Below, piece after piece: positions 22,300 to 33,149 of a stretch of DNA of 64,000 nt. Both the position numbers and the translations under genes were made by a program. Origin of the DNA: Trichobilharzia regenti (taxonomy: Eukaryota; Platyhelminthes; Trematoda; Strigeidida; Schistosomatidae); assembly GCA_944472135.2 (NCBI GenBank), contig OX235265.1, positions 95,822,984 through 95,886,983 of the forward strand, written 5' to 3'. Each line of letters begins with the position of its first letter. Positions within the stretch are counted from its first letter, which is position 1. The notes under the pieces were generated by a model. That model searched no databases, was not told the origin of the DNA, and worked only from the letters and a program-made list of their open reading frames with translations.

Positions 22300-22657
22300 T
22301 GTCAGACACGTCTCGTAAACCGTTAATGCCCAGCTCTTGCTACGCTCGTGCTCACGCTGTTCCTTGAAGTTTCTCAGAAACGCTTAGTAATAACGGACGA
22401 AAAACCAAAACACCGATTGGCCACTCGAGAATTCTTTATTGTAACACCAACATATAAAAAATGTTTCCACTAAGGTCTGTGAACAAATATTACAATAATA
22501 AATCACAATATTACTTCTGACGGTTGTCTCCTGACTTCTTTCTGAACAGCGACCGATGAGACGATGACTGTCGTATTGATGCCTCCGCGAAAGTTGGGGA
22601 AGTTGGTTTTGAACAAACAACCATGAATTGATCGTTCAGTCTTCAACTACATTGACA
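22300..22657 (-). repeat. LTR B3
   Basis: 358 bp, intact ends, GAACAAAC variant as in B1 and B6. Confidence 0.9.
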
Positions 22658-24219
22658 GGGTATATATCGAGTAGCTGGACTGAGGGCTTAATGTAATTTC
22701 CTGCATATGTTTTGTCGAATAGTTCACATATGTCTGCAGATTCAGTGCATAGCCTACTTTTGTCTATGAGGAGAGAAATGCTGTGATTTTTGCGATTCAT
22801 TCGCTTCCTTAAGATTTCTGTGAGTGCATACACTCTAGCTGGACTGGCTACAGCGATGCGTTCTTCCTTTGTCCTACGGAAGTCTCGAGCTTGTGAGATG
22901 GAGCTAAGGGTGTTAAGTATTAGACCTAGAGTGCCAAAGTCGTGGTGTTTGAAGTAACTTGTTGAGAGTTTCTTCAGTTTCGTACGATCCTTTGGTTTTA
23001 TGAATGGCTTCCTGTGTGGGGAAACCTTTAGTGTTTGGAGTGGAATGACAGCATCTAAGCATGTGTTAGTGTTATGGTAGAAGATGGTTAGGGCTCTCGA
23101 TAGGTCATCAGTAGTGATGTATTCATCCCTTTCGGAGGATCTTAGCACTGATTCTACCAAGGCCCAGTTTGCCTTACCATAGTTCCTATATTTTATTTGT
23201 TGTGAAGTGGAGGTATGAGATACATTGCTACTCAGCGGAATTGGCAGTGCACACATCACTGTTTTGTGGTCGCTCCCTGGAAACTGAGAACCTACTAGGG
23301 TTGAAAGGGGACTTATATTGTGGCAGAAGATTAAGTCTAGTACGTTATTACCTCTTGTGGGAGTAGTGACAGTTTGTTTCCAGCCAAGTATATCCAGTGT
23401 GTCTAAGAACTTATCAAATTTAGTTGGACCTGTGGGTATATCCCAGTTGATTTCAAGTAAGTTAAAGTCCCCACATAGGATCTTATGATCGTATTGTAAG
23501 TCGGTTAATTGCCCCAGAGTATTAATAAGTTGGGTCTCGTAGTTACTAAAGGTGCCAGGTGCTCTGTAGGTGCATCCAATTAATGCTGTTACGTTATTTA
23601 AGTGCACATTAACCCATAGAGTCTCTGGCATGTTAAGTGTACTACTTTCTAGCTGTGATACAGTAAGTGCATTCAGAAAGTACATGAGACAACCCCCTCC
23701 ATTACCACCTTCCCTGTCACACCGAAAGTGTGTGTAGTTATCTAGGCTTATTTCTTCATCCAGAATGTTCGAATGACACCAAGATTCAGTTATGACAATT
23801 ACAGGGGGTTTGTATATTACTGTGAGCGCTCTGAGCATCGGCAATTTATTTAGAACAGATCTAGCATTTATGAGGATTAGGTTAAGATGAGAGTTGAAGT
23901 AGCATTTGAAGTATTTGAGTTCGTTAGTCAGCCCCGAATATGGTTCAGCACCCAGTAGTTCTGCTTCACATGACGATCCTATGTTAAGAGGAGTTTCAGC
24001 ATCATGCTCACCTATGTCTACCGAGTTGGTGTGTGCTGTTTTCGGTGAAGAATTAGGAGTTGGAGTACTGGATTTGCTATAGAATAAGGAATTTTTATTT
24101 TTAGTTAGGTTACAGAAGTGGGTAGGGATTTTTATTTGACCTACACTTGTGCAAGTGTCAAATTTAGGGAGTTTGATGTTCCTATTATCCCCGAACGGCG
24201 AAACAGTAACATCAACCAT
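22636..24219 (-). CDS. Chimeric Gag/CR1-endonuclease ORF, unit 3
   Basis: The frame is open for 552 codons, 527 from the first ATG. An ATG further upstream in the leader is stopped at codon 4 by TGA. Counted in the 552-codon frame, residues 1-45 are the Gag N-terminus (same as array A gag up to NIKLPKF). Residues 46-137 are a linker typical of the start of CR1 ORF2. The rest is an exonuclease/endonuclease/phosphatase-fold AP endonuclease with INARS (N143), TES (E170), REGGNGGG, CTYRAPG, CGDFNL (D276, N278), NVLDLIF and GSDH (D342, H343). The frame stops before RT; its last six codons and TGA come from the LTR. The expected activity is nicking of DNA target sites. Variants LGQL, NLLEI and FRRTKEE are shared with unit 2. 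Confidence 0.8.
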   Translation of the reverse strand: MVDVTVSPFGDNRNIKLPKFDTCTSVGQIKIPTHFCNLTKNKNSLFYSKSSTPTPNSSPKTAHTNSVDIGEHDAETPLNIGSSCEAELLGAEPYSGLTNELKYFKCYFNSHLNLILINARSVLNKLPMLRALTVIYKPPVIVITESWCHSNILDEEISLDNYTHFRCDREGGNGGGCLMYFLNALTVSQLESSTLNMPETLWVNVHLNNVTALIGCTYRAPGTFSNYETQLINTLGQLTDLQYDHKILCGDFNLLEINWDIPTGPTKFDKFLDTLDILGWKQTVTTPTRGNNVLDLIFCHNISPLSTLVGSQFPGSDHKTVMCALPIPLSSNVSHTSTSQQIKYRNYGKANWALVESVLRSSERDEYITTDDLSRALTIFYHNTNTCLDAVIPLQTLKVSPHRKPFIKPKDRTKLKKLSTSYFKHHDFGTLGLILNTLSSISQARDFRRTKEERIAVASPARVYALTEILRKRMNRKNHSISLLIDKSRLCTESADICELFDKTYAGNYIKPSVQLLDIYPVNVVED

Positions 24220-24469
24220 GTCATGCTTAACATCAGACACATCGTTACAAGTAACAGACAAGTCACCATGACTTACTTTCCTGTTTGCATCCAAGACACT
24301 CTGTCCCTTCTTTCACCCAGGCATTGTTGAACGTGACCCAATTCCAAAAATGTTCCATATATTGCTTGTTCAAAGAGGACTTGACCGGCACCAGGAAAGA
24401 TGAACGGTGGCTATCCAAACTTTCACCTACTGTCTGAATCCGCCAGAATCTGTTTCTACCATCAGAAAC

Positions 24470-24827
24470 TGTCAGACACGTCTCGTAAACCGTTAATGCC
24501 CAGCTCTTGCTACGCTCGTGCTCACGCTGTTCCTTGAAGTTTCTCAGAAACGCTTAGTAATAACGGACGAAAAACCAAAACACCGATTGGCCACTCGAGA
24601 ATTCTTTATTGTAACACCAACATATAAAAAATGTTTCCACTAAGGTCTGTGAACAAATATTACAATAATAAATCACAATATTACTTCTGACGGTTGTCTC
24701 CTGACTTCTTTCTGAACAGCGACCGATGAGACGATGACTGTCGTATTGATGCCTCCGCGAAAGTTGGGGAAGTTGGTTTTGAGCAAACAACCATGAATTG
24801 ATCGTTCAGTCTTCAACTACATTGACA
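24470..24827 (-). repeat. LTR B4
   Basis: 358 bp, intact ends, GAGCAAAC variant. Confidence 0.9.
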
Positions 24828-26389
24828 GGGTATATATCGAGTAGCTGGACTGAGGGCTTAATGTAATTTCCTGCATATGTTTTGTCGAATAGTTCACATA
24901 TGTCTGCAGATTCAGTGCATAGCCTACTTTTGTCTATGAGGAGAGAAATGCTGTGATTTTTGCGATTCATTCGCTTCCTTAAGATTTCTGTGAGTGCATA
25001 CACTCTAGCTGGACTGGCTACAGCGATGCGTTCTTCCTTTTTCATACGGAAGTCTCGAGCTTGTGAGATGGAGCTAAGGGTGTTAAGTATTAGACCTAGA
25101 ATGCCAAAGTCGTGGTGTTTGAAGTAACTTGTTGAGAGTTTCTTCAGTTTCGTACGATCCTTTGGTTTTATGAATGGCTTCCTGTGTGGGGAAACCTTTA
25201 GTGTTTGGAGTGGAATGACAGCATCTAAGCATGTGTTAGTGTTATGGTAGAAGATGGTTAGGGCTCTCGATAGGTCATCAGTAGTGATGTATTCATCCCT
25301 TTCGGAGGATCTTAGCACTGATTCTACCAAGGCCCAGTTTGCCTTACCATAGTTCCTATATTTTATTTGTTGTGAAGTGGAGGTATGAGATACATTGCTA
25401 CTCAGCGGAATTGGCAGTGCACACATCACTGTTTTGTGGTCGCTCCCTGGAAACTGAGAACCTACTAGGGTTGAAAGGGGACTTATATTGTGGCAGAAGA
25501 TTAAGTCTAGTACGTTATTACCTCTTGTGGGAGTAGTGACAGTTTGTTTCCAGCCAAGTATATCCAGTGTGTCTAAGAACTTATCAAATTTAGTTGGACC
25601 TGTGGGTATATCCCAGTTGATTTCAGGTAAGTTAAAGTCCCCACATAGGATCTTATGATCGTATTGTAAGTCGGTTAATTGCTCCAGAGTATTAATAAGT
25701 TGGGTCTCGTAGTTACTAAAGGTGCCAGGTGCTCTGTAGGTGCATCCAATTAATGCTGTTACGTTATTTAAGTGCACATTAACCCATAGAGTCTCTGGCA
25801 TGTTAAGTGTACTACTTTCTAGCTGTGATACAGTAAGTGCATTCAGAAAGTACATGAGACAACCCCCTCCATTACCACCTTCCCTGTCACACCGAAAGTG
25901 TGTGTAGTTATCTAGGCTTATTTCTTCATCCAGAATGTTCGAATGACACCAAGATTCAGTTATGACAATTACAGGGGGTTTGTATATTACTGTGAGCGCT
26001 CTGAGCATCGGCAATTTATTTAGAACAGATCTAGCATTTATGAGGATTAGGTTAAGATGAGAGTTGAAGTAGCATTTGAAGTATTTGAGTTCGTTAGTCA
26101 GCCCCGAATATGGTTCAGCACCCAGTAGTTCTGCTTCACATGACGATCCTATGTTAAGAGGAGTTTCAGCATCATGCTCACCTATGTCTACCGAGTTGGT
26201 GTGTGCTGTTTTCGGTGAAGAATTAGGAGTTGGAGTACTGGATTTGCTATAGAATAAGGAATTTTTATTTTTAGTTAGGTTACAGAAGTGGGTAGGGATT
26301 TTTATTTGACCTACACTTGTGCAAGTGTCAAATTTAGGGAGTTTGATGTTCCTATTATCCCCGAACGGCGAAACAGTAACATCAACCAT
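24806..26389 (-). CDS. Chimeric Gag/CR1-endonuclease ORF, unit 4
   Basis: Full-length frame with the domain order described for unit 3 and every endonuclease motif present. It belongs to the block of units 4-6 that shares FGIL, FRMKKEE, HRKPF and NLPEI. No private amino-acid change noticed. Confidence 0.8.
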   Translation of the reverse strand: MVDVTVSPFGDNRNIKLPKFDTCTSVGQIKIPTHFCNLTKNKNSLFYSKSSTPTPNSSPKTAHTNSVDIGEHDAETPLNIGSSCEAELLGAEPYSGLTNELKYFKCYFNSHLNLILINARSVLNKLPMLRALTVIYKPPVIVITESWCHSNILDEEISLDNYTHFRCDREGGNGGGCLMYFLNALTVSQLESSTLNMPETLWVNVHLNNVTALIGCTYRAPGTFSNYETQLINTLEQLTDLQYDHKILCGDFNLPEINWDIPTGPTKFDKFLDTLDILGWKQTVTTPTRGNNVLDLIFCHNISPLSTLVGSQFPGSDHKTVMCALPIPLSSNVSHTSTSQQIKYRNYGKANWALVESVLRSSERDEYITTDDLSRALTIFYHNTNTCLDAVIPLQTLKVSPHRKPFIKPKDRTKLKKLSTSYFKHHDFGILGLILNTLSSISQARDFRMKKEERIAVASPARVYALTEILRKRMNRKNHSISLLIDKSRLCTESADICELFDKTYAGNYIKPSVQLLDIYPVNVVED

Positions 26390-26639
26390 GTCATGCTTAA
26401 CATCAGACACATCGTTACAAGTAACAGACAAGTCACCATGACTTACTTTCCTGTTTGCATCCAAGACACTCTGTCCCTTCTTTCACCCAGGCATTGTTGA
26501 ACGTGACCCAATTCCAAAAATGTTCCATATATTGCTTGTTCAAAGAGGACTTGACCGGCACCAGGAAAGATGAACGGTGGCTATCCAAACTTTCACCTAC
26601 TGTCTGAATCCGCCAGAATCTGTTTCTACCATCAGAAAC

Positions 26640-26997
26640 TGTCAGACACGTCTCGTAAACCGTTAATGCCCAGCTCTTGCTACGCTCGTGCTCACGCTGT
26701 TCCTTGAAGTTTCTCAGAAACGCTTAGTAATAACGGACGAAAAACCAAAACACCGATTGGCCACTCGAGAATTCTTTATTGTAACACCAACATATAAAAA
26801 ATGTTTCCACTAAGGTCTGTGAACAAATATTACAATAATAAATCACAATATTACTTCTGACGGTTGTCTCCTGACTTCTTTCTGAACAGCGACCGATGAG
26901 ACGATGACTGTCGTATTGATGCCTCCGCGAAAGTTGGGGAAGTTGGTTTTGAGCAAACAACCATGAATTGATCGTTCAGTCTTCAACTACATTGACA
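26640..26997 (-). repeat. LTR B5
   Basis: Reference LTR for the array: 358 bp, TGTCA at 26640 and TGACA ending at 26997. The minus-strand polyadenylation signal AATAAA is at 26775-26780. Read on the minus strand, its first bases complete the upstream ORF: PVNVVED then TGA. Confidence 0.9.
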
Positions 26998-28559
26998 GGG
27001 TATATATCGAGTAGCTGGACTGAGGGCTTAATGTAATTTCCTGCATATGTTTTGTCGAATAGTTCACATATGTCTGCAGATTCAGTGCATAGCCTACTTT
27101 TGTCTATGAGGAGAGAAATGCTGTGATTTTTGCGATTCATTCGCTTCCTTAAGATTTCTGTGAGTGCATACACTCTAGCTGGACTGGCTACAGCGATGCG
27201 TTCTTCCTTTTTCATACGGAAGTCTCGAGCTTGTGAGATGGAGCTAAGGGTGTTAAGTATTAGACCTAGAATGCCAAAGTCGTGGTGTTTGAAGTAACTT
27301 GTTGAGAGTTTCTTCAGTTTCGTACGATCCTTTGGTTTTATGAATGGCTTCCTGTGTGGGGAAACCTTTAGTGTTTGGAGTGGAATGACAGCATCTAAGC
27401 ATGTGTTAGTGTTATGGTAGAAGATGGTTAGGGCTCTCGATAGGTCATCAGTAGTGATGTATTCATCCCTTTCGGAGGATCTTAGCACTGATTCTACCAA
27501 GGCCCAGTTTGCCTTACCATAGTTCCTATATTTTATTTGTTGTGAAGTGGAGGTATGAGATACATTGCTACTCAGCGGAATTGGCAGTGCACACATCACT
27601 GTTTTGTGGTCGCTCCCTGGAAACTGAGAACCTACTAGGGTTGAAAGGGGACTTATATTGTGGCAGAAGATTAAGTCTAGTACGTTATTACCTCTTGTGG
27701 GAGTAGTGACAGTTTGTTCCCAGCCAAGTATATCCAGTGTGTCTAAGAACTTATCAAATTTAGTTGGACCTGTGGGTATATCCCAGTTGATTTCAGGTAA
27801 GTTAAAGTCCCCACATAGGATCTTATGATCGTATTGTAAGTCGGTTAATTGCTCCAGAGTATTAATAAGTTGGGTCTCGTAGTTACTAAAGGTGCCAGGT
27901 GCTCTGTAGGTGCATCCAATTAATGCTGTTACGTTATTTAAGTGCACATTAACCCATAGAGTCTCTGGCATGTTAAGTGTACTACTTTCTAGCTGTGATA
28001 CAGTAAGTGCATTCAGAAAGTACATGAGACAACCCCCTCCATTACCACCTTCCCTGTCACACCGAAAGTGTGTGTAGTTATCTAGGCTTATTTCTTCATC
28101 CAGAATGTTCGAATGACACCAAGATTCAGTTATGACAATTACAGGGGGTTTGTATATTACTGTGAGCGCTCTGAGCATCGGCAATTTATTTAGAACAGAT
28201 CTAGCATTTATGAGGATTAGGTTAAGATGAGAGTTGAAGTAGCATTTGAAGTATTTGAGTTCGTTAGTCAGCCCCGAATATGGTTCAGCACCCAGTAGTT
28301 CTGCTTCACATGACGATCCTATGTTAAGAGGAGTTTCAGCATCATGCTCACCTATGTCTACCGAGTTGGTGTGTGCTGTTTTCGGTGAAGAATTAGGAGT
28401 TGGAGTACTGGATTTGCTATAGAATAAGGAATTTTTATTTTTAGTTAGGTTACAGAAGTGGGTAGGGATTTTTATTTGACCTACACTTGTGCAAGTGTCA
28501 AATTTAGGGAGTTTGATGTTCCTATTATCCCCGAACGGCGAAACAGTAACATCAACCAT
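26976..28559 (-). CDS. Chimeric Gag/CR1-endonuclease ORF, unit 5
   Basis: Complete frame; member of the unit 4-6 block. One private change, Lys to Glu, in GWKQ (reads GWEQ), outside the catalytic motifs. The Gag/CR1 junction is at about 28498. A 7-bp inverted repeat (28483-28489 and 28492-28498) sits exactly there. Confidence 0.8.
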   Translation of the reverse strand: MVDVTVSPFGDNRNIKLPKFDTCTSVGQIKIPTHFCNLTKNKNSLFYSKSSTPTPNSSPKTAHTNSVDIGEHDAETPLNIGSSCEAELLGAEPYSGLTNELKYFKCYFNSHLNLILINARSVLNKLPMLRALTVIYKPPVIVITESWCHSNILDEEISLDNYTHFRCDREGGNGGGCLMYFLNALTVSQLESSTLNMPETLWVNVHLNNVTALIGCTYRAPGTFSNYETQLINTLEQLTDLQYDHKILCGDFNLPEINWDIPTGPTKFDKFLDTLDILGWEQTVTTPTRGNNVLDLIFCHNISPLSTLVGSQFPGSDHKTVMCALPIPLSSNVSHTSTSQQIKYRNYGKANWALVESVLRSSERDEYITTDDLSRALTIFYHNTNTCLDAVIPLQTLKVSPHRKPFIKPKDRTKLKKLSTSYFKHHDFGILGLILNTLSSISQARDFRMKKEERIAVASPARVYALTEILRKRMNRKNHSISLLIDKSRLCTESADICELFDKTYAGNYIKPSVQLLDIYPVNVVED

Positions 28560-28809
28560 GTCATGCTTAACATCAGACACATCGTTACAAGTAACAGACA
28601 AGTCACCATGACTTACTTTCCTGTTTGCATCCAAGACACTCTGTCCCTTCTTTCACCCAGGCATTGTTGAACGTGACCCAATTCCAAAAATGTTCCATAT
28701 ATTGCTTGTTCAAAGAGGACTTGACCGGCACCAGGAAAGATGAACGGTGGCTATCCAAACTTTCACCTACTGTCTGAATCCGCCAGAATCTGTTTCTACC
28801 ATCAGAAAC

Positions 28810-29167
28810 TGTCAGACACGTCTCGTAAACCGTTAATGCCCAGCTCTTGCTACGCTCGTGCTCACGCTGTTCCTTGAAGTTTCTCAGAAACGCTTAGTAA
28901 TAACGGACGAAAAACCAAAACACCGATTGGCCACTCGAGAATTCTTTATTGTAACACCAACATATAAAAAATGTTTCCACTAAGGTCTGTGAACAAATAT
29001 TACAATAATAAATCACAATATTACTTCTGACGGTTGTCTCCTGACTTCTTTCTGAACAGCGACCGATGAGACGATGACTGTCGTATTGATGCCTCCGCGA
29101 AAGTTGGGGAAGTTGGTTTTGAACAAACAACCATGAATTGATCGTTCAGTCTTCAACTACATTGACA
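28810..29167 (-). repeat. LTR B6
   Basis: 358 bp, intact ends. GAACAAAC variant although both neighbouring LTRs carry GAGCAAAC, suggesting local sequence exchange. Confidence 0.9.
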
Positions 29168-30729
29168 GGGTATATATCGAGTAGCTGGACTGAGGGCTTA
29201 ATGTAATTTCCTGCATATGTTTTGTCGAATAGTTCACATATGTCTGCAGATTCAGTGCATAGCCTACTTTTGTCTATGAGGAGAGAAATGCTGTGATTTT
29301 TGCGATTCATTCGCTTCCTTAAGATTTCTGTGAGTGCATACACTCTAGCTGGACTGGCTACAGCGATGCGTTCTTCCTTTTTCATACGGAAGTCTCGAGC
29401 TTGTGAGATGGAGCTAAGGGTGTTAAGTATTAGACCTAGAATGCCAAAGTCGTGGTGTTTGAAGTAACTTGTTGAGAGTTTCTTCAGTTTCGTACGATCC
29501 TTTGGTTTTATGAATGGCTTCCTGTGTGGGGAAACCTTTAGTGTTTGGAGTGGAATGACAGCATCTAAGCATGTGTTAGTGTTATGGTAGAAGATGGTTA
29601 GGGCTCTCGATAGGTCATCAGTAGTGATGTATTCATCCCTTTCGGAGGATCTTAGCACTGATTCTACCAAGGCCCAGTTTGCCTTACCATAGTTCCTATA
29701 TTTTATTTGTTGTGAAGTGGAGGTATGAGATACATTGCTACTCAGCGGAATTGGCAGTGCACACATCACTGTTTTGTGGTCGCTCCCTGGAAACTGAGAA
29801 CCTACTAGGGTTGAAAGGGGACTTATATTGTGGCAGAAGATTAAGTCTAGTACGTTATTACCTCTTGTGGGAGTAGTGACAGTTTGTTTCCAGCCAAGTA
29901 TATCCAGTGTGTCTAAGAACTTATCAAATTTAGTTGGACCTGTGGGTATATCCCAGTTGATTTCAGGTAAGTTAAAGTCCCCACATAGGATCTTATGATC
30001 GTATTGTAAGTCGGTTAATTGCTCCAGAGTATTAATAAGTTGGGTCTCGTAGTTACTAAAGGTGCCAGGTGCTCTGTAGGTGCATCCAATTAATGCTGTT
30101 ACGTTATTTAAGTGTACATTAACCCATAGAGTCTCTGGCATGTTAAGTGTACTACTTTCTAGCTGTGATACAGTAAGTGCATTCAGAAAGTACATGAGAC
30201 AACCCCCTCCATTACCACCTTCCCTGTCACACCGAAAGTGTGTGTAGTTATCTAGGCTTATTTCTTCATCCAGAATGTTCGAATGACACCAAGATTCAGT
30301 TATGACAATTACAGGGGGTTTGTATATTACTGTGAGCGCTCTGAGCATCGGCAATTTATTTAGAACAGATCTAGCATTTATGAGGATTAGGTTAAGATGA
30401 GAGTTGAAGTAGCATTTGAAGTATTTGAGTTCGTTAGTCAGCCCCGAATATGGTTCAGCACCCAGTAGTTCTGCTTCACATGACGATCCTATGTTAAGAG
30501 GAGTTTCAGCATCATGCTCACCTATGTCTACCGAGTTGGTGTGTGCTGTTTTCGGTGAAGAATTAGGAGTTGGAGTACTGGATTTGCTATAGAATAAGGA
30601 ATTTTTATTTTTAGTTAGGTTACAGAAGTGGGTAGGGATTTTTATTTGACCTACACTTGTGCAAGTGTCAAATTTAGGGAGTTTGATGTTCCTATTATCC
30701 CCGAACGGCGAAACAGTAACATCAACCAT
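29146..30729 (-). CDS. Chimeric Gag/CR1-endonuclease ORF, unit 6
   Basis: Complete frame of the unit 4-6 block (FGIL, FRMKKEE, HRKPF). It carries a silent T in the AGTGTACATT stretch, shared with units 7-10 and unit 1, where units 2-5 have C. It is thus transitional between blocks. Confidence 0.8.
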   Translation of the reverse strand: MVDVTVSPFGDNRNIKLPKFDTCTSVGQIKIPTHFCNLTKNKNSLFYSKSSTPTPNSSPKTAHTNSVDIGEHDAETPLNIGSSCEAELLGAEPYSGLTNELKYFKCYFNSHLNLILINARSVLNKLPMLRALTVIYKPPVIVITESWCHSNILDEEISLDNYTHFRCDREGGNGGGCLMYFLNALTVSQLESSTLNMPETLWVNVHLNNVTALIGCTYRAPGTFSNYETQLINTLEQLTDLQYDHKILCGDFNLPEINWDIPTGPTKFDKFLDTLDILGWKQTVTTPTRGNNVLDLIFCHNISPLSTLVGSQFPGSDHKTVMCALPIPLSSNVSHTSTSQQIKYRNYGKANWALVESVLRSSERDEYITTDDLSRALTIFYHNTNTCLDAVIPLQTLKVSPHRKPFIKPKDRTKLKKLSTSYFKHHDFGILGLILNTLSSISQARDFRMKKEERIAVASPARVYALTEILRKRMNRKNHSISLLIDKSRLCTESADICELFDKTYAGNYIKPSVQLLDIYPVNVVED

Positions 30730-30979
30730 GTCATGCTTAACATCAGACACATCGTTACAAGTAACAGACAAGTCACCATGACTTACTTTCCTGTTTGCAT
30801 CCAAGACACTCTGTCCCTTCTTTCACCCAGGCATTGTTGAACGTGACCCAATTCCAAAAATGTTCCATATATTGCTTGTTCAAAGAGGACTTGACCGGCA
30901 CCAGGAAAGATGAACGGTGGCTATCCAAACTTTCACCTACTGTCTGAATCCGCCAGAATCTGTTTCTACCATCAGAAAC

Positions 30980-31337
30980 TGTCAGACACGTCTCGTAAAC
31001 CGTTAATGCCCAGCTCTTGCTACGCTCGTGCTCACGCTGTTCCTTGAAGTTTCTCAGAAACGCTTAGTAATAACGGACGAAAAACCAAAACACCGATTGG
31101 CCACTCGAGAATTCTTTATTGTAACACCAACATATAAAAAATGTTTCCACTAAGGTCTGTGAACAAATATTACAATAATAAATCACAATATTACTTCTGA
31201 CGGTTGTCTCCTGACTTCTTTCTGAACAGCGACCGATGAGACGATGACTGTCGTATTGATGCCTCCGCGAAAGTTGGGGAAGTTGGTTTTGAGCAAACAA
31301 CCATGAATTGATCGTTCAGTCTTCAACTACATTGACA
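30980..31337 (-). repeat. LTR B7
   Basis: 358 bp, intact ends, GAGCAAAC variant. Confidence 0.9.
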
Positions 31338-32899
31338 GGGTATATATCGAGTAGCTGGACTGAGGGCTTAATGTAATTTCCTGCATATGTTTTGTCGAAT
31401 AGTTCACATATGTCTGCAGATTCAGTGCATAGCCTACTTTTGTCTATGAGGAGAGAAATGCTGTGATTTTTGCGATTCATTCGCTTCCTTAAGATTTCTG
31501 TGAGTGCATACACTCTAGCTGGACTGGCTACAGCGATGCGTTCTTCCTTTGTCCTACGGAAGTCTCGAGCTTGTGAGATGGAGCTAAGGGTGTTAAGTAT
31601 TAGACCTAGAGTGCCAAAGTCGTGGTGTTTGAAGTAACTTGTTGAGAGTTTCTTCAGTTTCGTACGATCCTTTGGTTTTATGAATGGCTTCCTGTGTGGG
31701 GAAACCTTTAGTGTTTGGAGTGGAATGACAGCATCTAAGCATGTGTTAGTGTTATGGTAGAAGATGGTTAGGGCTCTCGATAGGTCATCAGTAGTGATGT
31801 ATTCATCCCTTTCGGAGGATCTTAGCACTGATTCTACCAAGGCCCAGTTTGCCTTACCATAGTTCCTATATTTTATTTGTTGTGAAGTGGAGGTATGAGA
31901 TACATTGCTACTCAGCGGAATTGGCAGTGCACACATCACTGTTTTGTGGTCGCTCCCTGGAAACTGAGAACCTACTAGGGTTGAAAGGGGACTTATATTG
32001 TGGCAGAAGATTAAGTCTAGTACGTTATTACCTCTTGTGGGAGTAGTGACAGTTTGTTTCCAGCCAAGTATATCCAGTGTGTCTAAGAACTTATCAAATT
32101 TAGTTGGACCTGTGGGTATATCCCAGTTGATTTCAGGTAAGTTAAAGTCCCCACATAGGATCTTATGATCGTATTGTAAGTCGGTTAATTGCTCCAGAGT
32201 ATTAATAAGTTGGGTCTCGTAGTTACTAAAGGTGCCAGGTGCTCTGTAGGTGCATCCAATTAATGCTGTTACGTTATTTAAGTGTACATTAACCCATAGA
32301 GTCTCTGGCATGTTAAGTGTACTACTTTCTAGCTGTGATACAGTAAGTGCATTCAGAAAGTACATGAGACAACCCCCTCCATTACCACCTTCCCTGTCAC
32401 ACCGAAAGTGTGTGTAGTTATCTAGGCTTATTTCTTCATCCAGAATGTTCGAATGACACCAAGATTCAGTTATGACAATTACAGGGGGTTTGTATATTAC
32501 TGTGAGCGCTCTGAGCATCGGCAATTTATTTAGAACAGATCTAGCATTTATGAGGATTAGGTTAAGATGAGAGTTGAAGTAGCATTTGAAGTATTTGAGT
32601 TCGTTAGTCAGCCCCGAATATGGTTCAGCACCCAGTAGTTCTGCTTCACATGACGATCCTATGTTAAGAGGAGTTTCAGCATCATGCTCACCTATGTCTA
32701 CCGAGTTGGTGTGTGCTGTTTTCGGTGAAGAATTAGGAGTTGGAGTACTGGATTTGCTATAGAATAAGGAATTTTTATTTTTAGTTAGGTTACAGAAGTG
32801 GGTAGGGATTTTTATTTGACCTACACTTGTGCAAGTGTCAAATTTAGGGAGTTTGATGTTCCTATTATCCCCGAACGGCGAAACAGTAACATCAACCAT
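31316..32899 (-). CDS. Chimeric Gag/CR1-endonuclease ORF, unit 7
   Basis: Complete frame with all endonuclease motifs. A mosaic: FRRTKEE and FGTL as in units 2-3, but LEQL and NLPEI as in units 4-6 and 8-10. Confidence 0.8.
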   Translation of the reverse strand: MVDVTVSPFGDNRNIKLPKFDTCTSVGQIKIPTHFCNLTKNKNSLFYSKSSTPTPNSSPKTAHTNSVDIGEHDAETPLNIGSSCEAELLGAEPYSGLTNELKYFKCYFNSHLNLILINARSVLNKLPMLRALTVIYKPPVIVITESWCHSNILDEEISLDNYTHFRCDREGGNGGGCLMYFLNALTVSQLESSTLNMPETLWVNVHLNNVTALIGCTYRAPGTFSNYETQLINTLEQLTDLQYDHKILCGDFNLPEINWDIPTGPTKFDKFLDTLDILGWKQTVTTPTRGNNVLDLIFCHNISPLSTLVGSQFPGSDHKTVMCALPIPLSSNVSHTSTSQQIKYRNYGKANWALVESVLRSSERDEYITTDDLSRALTIFYHNTNTCLDAVIPLQTLKVSPHRKPFIKPKDRTKLKKLSTSYFKHHDFGTLGLILNTLSSISQARDFRRTKEERIAVASPARVYALTEILRKRMNRKNHSISLLIDKSRLCTESADICELFDKTYAGNYIKPSVQLLDIYPVNVVED

Positions 32900-33149
32900 G
32901 TCATGCTTAACATCAGACACATCGTTACAAGTAACAGACAAGTCACCATGACTTACTTTCCTGTTTGCATCCAAGACACTCTGTCCCTTCTTTCACCCAG
33001 GCATTGTTGAACGTGACCCAATTCCAAAAATGTTCCATATATTGCTTGTTCAAAGAGGACTTGACCGGCACCAGGAAAGATGAACGGTGGCTATCCAAAC
33101 TTTCACCTACTGTCTGAATCCGCCAGAATCTGTTTCTACCATCAGAAAC

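Noticed and set aside
26580..26639. Primer binding site candidate TGGCGGATTC, about 20 nt inside the 5' LTR
   Set aside because: It is not adjacent to the LTR and lacks the length of complementarity expected to a tRNA 3' end. I could not match it to a tRNA from memory.
26724..26960. 78-codon frame inside every array LTR (minus strand)
   Set aside because: It begins at TTG, not ATG, and covers LTR sequence with the AATAAA signal. It has no known motif. Treated as noncoding LTR.
27509..27706. Plus-strand frames of 65-72 codons and 70 codons repeated in each array unit
   Set aside because: They are antisense to the endonuclease or gag-leader part and recur only because the units are identical. 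No family resemblance.
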